From positions 1 to 6,739 of the forward strand of contig CAAFXA010000253.1 of the NCBI GenBank assembly GCA_900766865.1: a stretch of DNA of 6,739 nucleotides. The letters run 5' to 3'. The DNA comes from an uncultured Akkermansia sp. Lineage in GTDB: Bacteria > Verrucomicrobiota > Verrucomicrobiia > Verrucomicrobiales > Akkermansiaceae. The notes below the pieces were generated by a model that was given only the letters and a program-made list of their open reading frames with translations, was not told the origin of the DNA and searched no databases. This document shows, piece by piece, positions 1-4,293 of the stretch (positions are counted from its first letter, which is position 1; every line of letters begins with the position of its first letter). Made by a program: the position numbers and the translations under genes.

Positions 1-12
1 CTCTTCCGATCT
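1..12. other. Illumina adapter remnant at contig edge
   Basis: The first twelve bases, CTCTTCCGATCT, are identical to the last twelve bases of the common Illumina read 1 and read 2 adapters, which share the ending GCTCTTCCGATCT. The match sits exactly at the edge of the window and is in the orientation expected for an adapter ligated to the genomic insert, so chance is very unlikely. These bases should be treated as artificial; genomic sequence probably starts at base 13. No coding call depends on them. Confidence 0.9.
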
Positions 13-53
13 TGCAGGAACCAAAGGGCAAAGTCCGTTTTGTCAGATGGCAT
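13..53 (-). CDS. possible start of a downstream gene, or frameshifted tail of the cytochrome (3' partial)
   Basis: An ATG at 53-51 opens a frame that stays open to the adapter boundary and reads MPSDKTDFALWFL. It overlaps the last 11 bases of the cytochrome gene (ATGCCATCTGA, where TGA is the cytochrome stop) in the +1 frame. A GGGA lies just upstream and is a weak, rather close ribosome site. Two readings are possible. It may be a translationally coupled next gene cut by the contig end. Alternatively, one extra A in the A5 run at 53-57 may have shifted the frame, and this is really the continuation of the cytochrome, whose relatives (as I recall) often carry a TPR- or HEAT-like tail. Thirteen open codons are weak evidence, because a random frame would often remain open this long. 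No function can be assigned. Confidence 0.25.
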
Positions 54-1332
54 TTTTCCCGGCCGGGTAAGTTTTTTGCACAGCCTCTGCAGCCCAGTTG
101 TTGTTCCGGTCTGTATGGCACATGGTGCAGGCATTCGGGGTGCCAAGCTCTGCACTCAGCGATGGATCCGGAGAATTGAAGGAGTGGTCGCGGCGAGGGT
201 CGCGGGCCATGTAGGAGCTTTCCGGCATGTGACACTCCACGCAGCGGGTACCAGTGCTGCCTTGTTTGCAGGGGCTGTGTGTGGCGGGGTCGATAATCGG
301 GCTGGCTGTAGTTCCTACAACAGTTCCTGTTGCATGGCATCGCATGCAGAGCGAGTTGTCTTCCTGGGGGAGCTTGAGCTGCGCCGTGTGCGGGTCGTGG
401 CAATCCATGCAGCTTACTCCGGCTTTTCCCATGCGGCTGAGGCGCAGGCCAGTTTCGCAGTAGTCCTCGTCTCTCTGCATGCCGTTGGGCCAGAAGATAC
501 CCTGTATCAACGGCAGCTCCAGGCGGAAGTGGTCGTCGAATTTGTTGCCCACCACGAAACCATCGTTGAATTCTTCGCGTCTTGCGTGGCAGGTAGCGCA
601 GTTGTCGTGCATCTGCTGTGTCGTCAGTTTACGGTCTGCCCGGGCTACCATGCAGCCATCGGATGAGGGCGTGTCGGAGAGCTTATGGCATTGAATGCAA
701 CTGACGCCGGGTTCCTTCCAGGTGGAGGCATAGCGATCCGCCTTCGCATCATAATTTTTCCGAAAATGGGAGGTGTGGCACCAGGCGCACTGGGAGTTCC
801 AATTCATGCCGCGTCCGAGCCAGTGTCCCCAATCGCCTGCGGAGCGGCTGGCTGCTCCTTCGCGGCTCAGGCGCTCGTCTGCTTCGAACATATCGAACCA
901 TTCCCGCTTTTCTGTGTCCCAGGCTGCGCTGGGGGTGTGCAGGCCTCCATCCGCACCTTCCACGAGGTATTGTACCAGAGGTCTGCGGCCCAGAACGGAG
1001 TGTACGCGGAATTCCCGCTTGCTCTCGCTGTCTTGCAGTAATAGTTCGCCGGTGCGTGTTGTGCTGAAGCGCAGCTCCGAATTGTGAGCCTTGAGTCGTT
1101 GGCCGTGGAAAGGCTCGGAATCCAGCGCAGGATTGGTAGCGCGGTAGGCCCAGGCGTGGTCACTACCGGCCCATTGCTCGAATTCCTTTGTATGGCAGGC
1201 TGCGCATTGCAGGGAAATGGGAACCTGGTTCTGCTGCCAGTGAGCGCTTTTGCCGGTATATGCCACGGACTGCTGCTGCGAGTCATCGCAGGCGCAGAGG
1301 AACACGAATGGCAGGAGCAGAAGCTTTTTCAC
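43..1332 (-). CDS. octaheme c-type cytochrome lipoprotein (doubled-CXXCH / cytochrome c554-like family)
   Basis: This is a 429-residue protein predicted to carry electrons outside the cytoplasm on eight covalently bound c-type hemes; donor and acceptor are unknown. The eight CXXCH motifs begin at residues 43 (CAACH), 182 (CAWCH), 212 (CIQCH), 245 (CATCH), 308 (CMDCH), 329 (CMRCH), 364 (CVECH) and 402 (CTMCH). Other family-like features are the GVSCxxCH repeats around hemes 3 and 5 and the RRDHSF segment after heme 7. The N-terminus, MKKLLLLPFVFLCAC, is a lipoprotein signal with Cys15 as the probable lipidated residue, so the protein should be membrane-anchored. I chose the GTG at 1332-1330. 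A TTG 12 codons upstream would add a charged segment before the signal peptide, and that TTG lies in the -35 box of the promoter. There is no Shine-Dalgarno sequence. The gene starts 39 bases after mutY ends. The protein ends 23 residues after heme 8, without the repeat domain I would expect in many homologues, and the stop is close to the contig edge, so its 3' end could be a frameshift artefact. Assignment as a multiheme cytochrome is secure; the specific role is not known. Confidence 0.9.
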   Translation of the reverse strand: MKKLLLLPFVFLCACDDSQQQSVAYTGKSAHWQQNQVPISLQCAACHTKEFEQWAGSDHAWAYRATNPALDSEPFHGQRLKAHNSELRFSTTRTGELLLQDSESKREFRVHSVLGRRPLVQYLVEGADGGLHTPSAAWDTEKREWFDMFEADERLSREGAASRSAGDWGHWLGRGMNWNSQCAWCHTSHFRKNYDAKADRYASTWKEPGVSCIQCHKLSDTPSSDGCMVARADRKLTTQQMHDNCATCHARREEFNDGFVVGNKFDDHFRLELPLIQGIFWPNGMQRDEDYCETGLRLSRMGKAGVSCMDCHDPHTAQLKLPQEDNSLCMRCHATGTVVGTTASPIIDPATHSPCKQGSTGTRCVECHMPESSYMARDPRRDHSFNSPDPSLSAELGTPNACTMCHTDRNNNWAAEAVQKTYPAGKNAI

Positions 1333-1339
1333 GCGGGGT

Positions 1340-1368
1340 ATTCTAGCATGTTCCCCGATGGGTGGCAA
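1340..1368 (-). promoter_or_regulatory. sigma-70-type promoter for the cytochrome gene, predicted leaderless
   Basis: On the minus strand TTGCCA (1368-1363) and TAGAAT (1345-1340) are separated by exactly 17 bases, and a TG at the extended -10 position precedes the -10 box (TGCTAGAAT). The -10 box ends seven bases before the GTG at 1332, so transcription should begin at or next to the G of the start codon, giving an mRNA with essentially no 5' leader. This agrees with the absence of a ribosome-binding site. It lies wholly in the 39-base gap after mutY, so the cytochrome can be expressed independently of sulP and mutY. Confidence 0.6.
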
Positions 1369-1371
1369 GCT

Positions 1372-2373
1372 CTAATGCGGCTCGGTCTGCGGTAAATAGC
1401 GCAGCAGTAGCTTGCGATCCGGGCTGGCCATGGGGATGCCGGGCAGGGAGGCCAGGGGAATGTAACTTTCTCCGGGGCGGAGTGTGGCGATATCTGCGAG
1501 GTGGAGATGGCGCGTTACTTTGTAGCGGGTTACGCTGTATTTCTGGTCGCAGAGGTGGGGCAGAGCTGCTGCCTCGTCCTGTTCTCTGCGAGGGAGGCGG
1601 TACATCCCTTCGTGGCGTTTGCCGTCGGGTTGCTTTTCCAGCAAGAGGCCTTCGCTGGTAATGTGCCAGATATCCCAATGTTCCAGATGTGTAATTTCCT
1701 TTTTGGGGAGTTTGACAGGCAGGTTTTCTGGTTGCGTGGCTGTGCAGTATGCCCGCACCGGGCACAGCAGGCAGTTGGGATTGCCGGTGGTGCAGATGGT
1801 TTGCCCCAGTTCCATCAGGGCAGAATTGTAGGCTCGGGGATTATCCCGGTGGACGAGCCGGGCTGCCAGTTGCCAGTGGCGCTTACGGCCTGCCGGGCTG
1901 TCGATGGGGGTGGCATCGTCGAATACTCGGGAAAAGACACGGCTCACGTTGGCATCTACCAGTGGTGCAGGCCGATTGAAGGCAAAGCTGAGGACAGCTC
2001 CTACGGTGTAGTCTCCTATGCCGGGCAGGGCGCGTATGGCTGCCTCATCTTCCGGGAATACACCAGCATGGCGCTCACATATTGCGATAGCGGCCGCTTG
2101 CAGGGCACGCACGCGGCGGTAGTAGCCCAGGCCTTCCCAGGAACGCAGCGCGGTCTGTTCATCTGCTGCAGCCAGGGCTGCCGGTGTGGGGAACTGCTGC
2201 AGCCAGGCCTCATAGCGCCCCAAAACCGTAGCAATGGTAGTTTGTTGCAGCATGATTTCGCTCACCAGGATGGCCCAGGGATCTGTGGTGCTTCTCCACG
2301 GGTAATCTCTGCCGTGCCTGGTAAACCAATTTACCAGTGCTTCGGAGAAGGCGCTGTAGTGCTGTTCCTGCAT
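1372..2373 (-). CDS. mutY: MutY A/G-specific adenine glycosylase
   Basis: This 333-residue protein should remove adenine mispaired with 8-oxoguanine, the base-excision step that prevents G:C to T:A mutations after oxidative damage. Key parts are all present: the catalytic Glu39 in SEIMLQQTTIATV, the conserved WEGLGYYRR segment (79-87), the helix-hairpin-helix LPGIGDYTVGA (116-126), the catalytic Asp140 in VDANVSRV, and the 4Fe-4S ligands Cys194, Cys201, Cys204 and Cys210 with the C-X6-C-X2-C-X5-C spacing typical of MutY. Residues from about 230 form the NUDIX-like C-terminal domain that recognises 8-oxoguanine (GLLLEKQ, then GMYRLPRRE at 256-264). Its length is close to E. coli MutY (350). 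The loop corresponding to Phe-Ser-His reads Thr-Arg-His in the simplest alignment, a variation from the classic motif. The ATG at 2373 is three bases after the sulP TGA (TGA-TAC-ATG), with no Shine-Dalgarno sequence, which suggests translational coupling. I see no promoter of its own. Confidence 0.97.
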   Translation of the reverse strand: MQEQHYSAFSEALVNWFTRHGRDYPWRSTTDPWAILVSEIMLQQTTIATVLGRYEAWLQQFPTPAALAAADEQTALRSWEGLGYYRRVRALQAAAIAICERHAGVFPEDEAAIRALPGIGDYTVGAVLSFAFNRPAPLVDANVSRVFSRVFDDATPIDSPAGRKRHWQLAARLVHRDNPRAYNSALMELGQTICTTGNPNCLLCPVRAYCTATQPENLPVKLPKKEITHLEHWDIWHITSEGLLLEKQPDGKRHEGMYRLPRREQDEAAALPHLCDQKYSVTRYKVTRHLHLADIATLRPGESYIPLASLPGIPMASPDRKLLLRYLPQTEPH

Positions 2374-2376
2374 GTA

Positions 2377-4230
2377 TCAGCTCTGGGTATGCGTCTCGGT
2401 GGTGTAGATGGAAATATCTGCGTTGCGGGTGCCGAGGAGTTTCTGTGCGCGCATCAGGGCCTTGCGGGTGGAGAGGTTGGGATTGCGAGGCTCAAAAATG
2501 AAGATATTGCTCTCGCCGGCTCGGCGGTTACAGGTTTCCTGCAGAACTTCCAGCACGCCGCTTTTCTTGAGAATGCGGAATACCTCTCGTCCTGCGCCGG
2601 ATATAATAAGATGGCGGCCTTTCTCGCGTGTGAACTTAATGAGTTCCTCCAGGGCACACACGGAGGTGGCGTCGAGGTTGCGGGCATTGCGCATACGCAG
2701 AACAATGACAGCGAGGGATGGGTCCTCTGCGATGCGGGATACCTGTTTGCGGAAGAGGTCTGCGGCGCCGAAGAAGAGGTCGCCCTCCACATGAACGATG
2801 GAAATCTGGGGCAGGCGGGCGGTGTTGCTGTTAACCTCCAGTAGGGTGCCTTTGTCATCGAAGGTATATTCCACCAGCTCCGGTTTGGCAGCTTTGCGCA
2901 GGAAGAGCGATACGGAGATAATAACACCCACGAAAATGGCAATGTGCAGCGGCAGCAGCAGGGCTGCTATGAAGGTGGTGAGCAGAACAACCGCGTCTCC
3001 ACGGGTGGAGCGGAAACAGATGCGCAGCAGTTTGCGGTCGTAGAGGGAAACGGCGTTGGCCAGTACCAGTGCTGCCAGCACGCTGTGCGGTATGCACGAA
3101 ATGATGGGGAAACTGGCCAGCACGAAGGTGATACCCAGGCAGAGTAAGCCGCAGATGACGCCGGAGAAGCGCGTGGCTGCGCCGGCGGTGTAGTTCAGCA
3201 TGGAGCGCGTGAGCGAGGCAGAACAGGGGAGCGAGGTGGTGAAGGCGGAGCCGATGTTGGCCATGCCTACGGCGAAGGTGTCCTGGTTGAGGTTGACGGG
3301 CTCTCCTGTTTTGGCAGAAAGGGTTTTGCTCATGACTGTCTGCTCCAGGGTGGAGAGGAAAGCTATACCGATGACAACTGGGAAGAGCTCTGCCAAGTGC
3401 CCTGGCAGCTCCCACACAGCTGGCGGAGTGCAGGTGAGGTCGCTCATGGTAAAGTCTCGCAGCATGCGGACATCGCAGAAGTATCCACCAGCCCAGGGCT
3501 GGCAGAGTACCCAGTTGAGTACGCTCATGGTGAGAAGAATCACCGCGAACGTGGGCAGAAACTTGAAGTGTTTCTTGAGCGGGATGAACATGAGGAAGGA
3601 AAGTACGCCCAGCACAATGGGCTGCCACTGTACTTTGTCCAAGTTGTTTATTATGGCTGCTCCCATGGTAAAGAAGGAGCTGCCTGCGTTTACGTCGTTA
3701 ATACCCAGAACATAGCGGAGCTGGGAGGCAATGATGAGAGTAGCCGCGCCTGTAATGTAGCCTACCAGCACGCTGCGGCTGACAAATTGCAGCATTTCTG
3801 TTGCCTTGACAAAGGCTCCGATGACGCAGACTACACCTGCCAGAAAGACAATGAGCGGAACAAAAATGGCCGGATGGCTCTGGATGGCCGGGGATGAGGC
3901 AAGAAAGAAGCTTGCCAGCATGAAGGCTGTTGCATTGCTGGGACCGCTCACGGTCATGCCGCAGCGGGTGAAGAGCGGTGCAATAAAGGTACCGACTGTA
4001 GCGGCCATGATACCATAAATACTATCCAGCCCGGCCATGGCTGCAAACGCCATGCCCTGAGGCAGCCCTACGAGAGCCACGTCCAGAGCCGCTTTTGTAT
4101 CCTTGCCTGCTTTACTGAGGGTATAATCCTTTAAGGCATGCCTGGCTGGCAGCGGGTCTATCATTCCCTGTGCCAGATAGGTGCGGATGCTCTTCCAACC
4201 GAGCCTTAAGCGATGTGCGACTGCTCCCAT
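2377..4230 (-). CDS. sulP: SulP-family inorganic anion permease with C-terminal STAS domain
   Basis: This is a 617-residue inner-membrane transporter of the SulP/SLC26 family, which move sulfate, bicarbonate or other anions by proton or sodium coupling or by exchange. A short cytoplasmic N-terminus (about 1-46) precedes the hydrophobic transport domain (about 47-450). The family motif PQGMAFAAMAGLDSIYG starts at residue 57. SGPSNATA (95-102) matches the conserved Ser-Gly-Pro start of TM3 at the anion site. The later NQDTFAVGMANIGSAF and PCSASLTRSMLNYTAGAAT segments match the conserved TM8-TM10 region. The cytoplasmic STAS domain spans about 473-575, with LDATSV at 519-524 and a family-typical ISGAGREVF stretch, followed by about 40 extra residues. 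The ATG at 4230 lies 9 bases after a strong -10 box and has no Shine-Dalgarno sequence, so the mRNA is predicted to be nearly leaderless. A palindrome overlaps the start. The gene lies 63 bases after the kinase stop and 3 bases before mutY. The family is certain; the transported anion cannot be read from sequence, and sulfate is only the default name. Confidence 0.94.
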   Translation of the reverse strand: MGAVAHRLRLGWKSIRTYLAQGMIDPLPARHALKDYTLSKAGKDTKAALDVALVGLPQGMAFAAMAGLDSIYGIMAATVGTFIAPLFTRCGMTVSGPSNATAFMLASFFLASSPAIQSHPAIFVPLIVFLAGVVCVIGAFVKATEMLQFVSRSVLVGYITGAATLIIASQLRYVLGINDVNAGSSFFTMGAAIINNLDKVQWQPIVLGVLSFLMFIPLKKHFKFLPTFAVILLTMSVLNWVLCQPWAGGYFCDVRMLRDFTMSDLTCTPPAVWELPGHLAELFPVVIGIAFLSTLEQTVMSKTLSAKTGEPVNLNQDTFAVGMANIGSAFTTSLPCSASLTRSMLNYTAGAATRFSGVICGLLCLGITFVLASFPIISCIPHSVLAALVLANAVSLYDRKLLRICFRSTRGDAVVLLTTFIAALLLPLHIAIFVGVIISVSLFLRKAAKPELVEYTFDDKGTLLEVNSNTARLPQISIVHVEGDLFFGAADLFRKQVSRIAEDPSLAVIVLRMRNARNLDATSVCALEELIKFTREKGRHLIISGAGREVFRILKKSGVLEVLQETCNRRAGESNIFIFEPRNPNLSTRKALMRAQKLLGTRNADISIYTTETHTQS

Positions 4231-4244
4231 ATTGTTAACAATAT
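4229..4244. promoter_or_regulatory. perfect 16-base palindrome, candidate operator over the sulP promoter
   Basis: ATATTGTTAACAATAT is identical to its own reverse complement. It covers most of the -10 box, the predicted transcription start and the first two bases of the sulP ATG, and it is A/T-rich against a GC-rich background. A dimeric repressor bound here would block RNA polymerase directly. The regulator is unknown; I do not match the site to a named family. Part of the symmetry comes from the -10 box itself, so an accidental palindrome is possible. Confidence 0.45.
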
Positions 4245-4268
4245 ACCATATACTTTGCTTTGCTGCAA
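4240..4268 (-). promoter_or_regulatory. sigma-70-type promoter for sulP-mutY, predicted leaderless
   Basis: On the minus strand TTGCAG (4268-4263) and TATATT (4245-4240) are separated by exactly 17 bases, with TGG immediately before the -10 box as an extended -10 element. Nine bases lie between the -10 box and the sulP ATG, so transcription should begin about 0 to 3 bases upstream of the start codon. It occupies most of the 63-base gap after the kinase gene, in which I see no terminator hairpin. It would serve sulP and, by the 3-base junction, mutY. Confidence 0.65.
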
Positions 4269-4293
4269 GCCGGAAGTCGTCTGTTTGCGGGAA

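Noticed and set aside
13..42. Terminator hairpin after the cytochrome
   Set aside because: Only three-base pairings (GGA/TCC) can be found and the sequence ends at the adapter.
40..666. 208-codon plus-strand frame opposite the cytochrome
   Set aside because: Fully antisense to the heme-motif region; no promoter, ribosome site or family features of its own.
1333..1368. TTG start adding 12 residues to the cytochrome
   Set aside because: The added residues precede a complete lipoprotein signal, and the TTG is the first part of the -35 box, upstream of the predicted transcript start.
1501..2844. 447-codon open frame on the plus strand across mutY and the 3' part of sulP
   Set aside because: It lies opposite two unmistakable conserved genes and crosses their junction; its product shows no recognisable domain. 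It is a by-product of GC-rich codon use on the minus strand.
4231..4242. Rex-type site, because of TTGTTAA and TTAACAA halves
   Set aside because: In Rex operators the two halves are separated by several bases; here they overlap, so the assignment is not supported.
4231..4293. Rho-independent terminator between kinase and sulP
   Set aside because: Only short weak pairings (GCAA/TTGC) and no T-run; the conspicuous palindrome is promoter-associated and has no loop.
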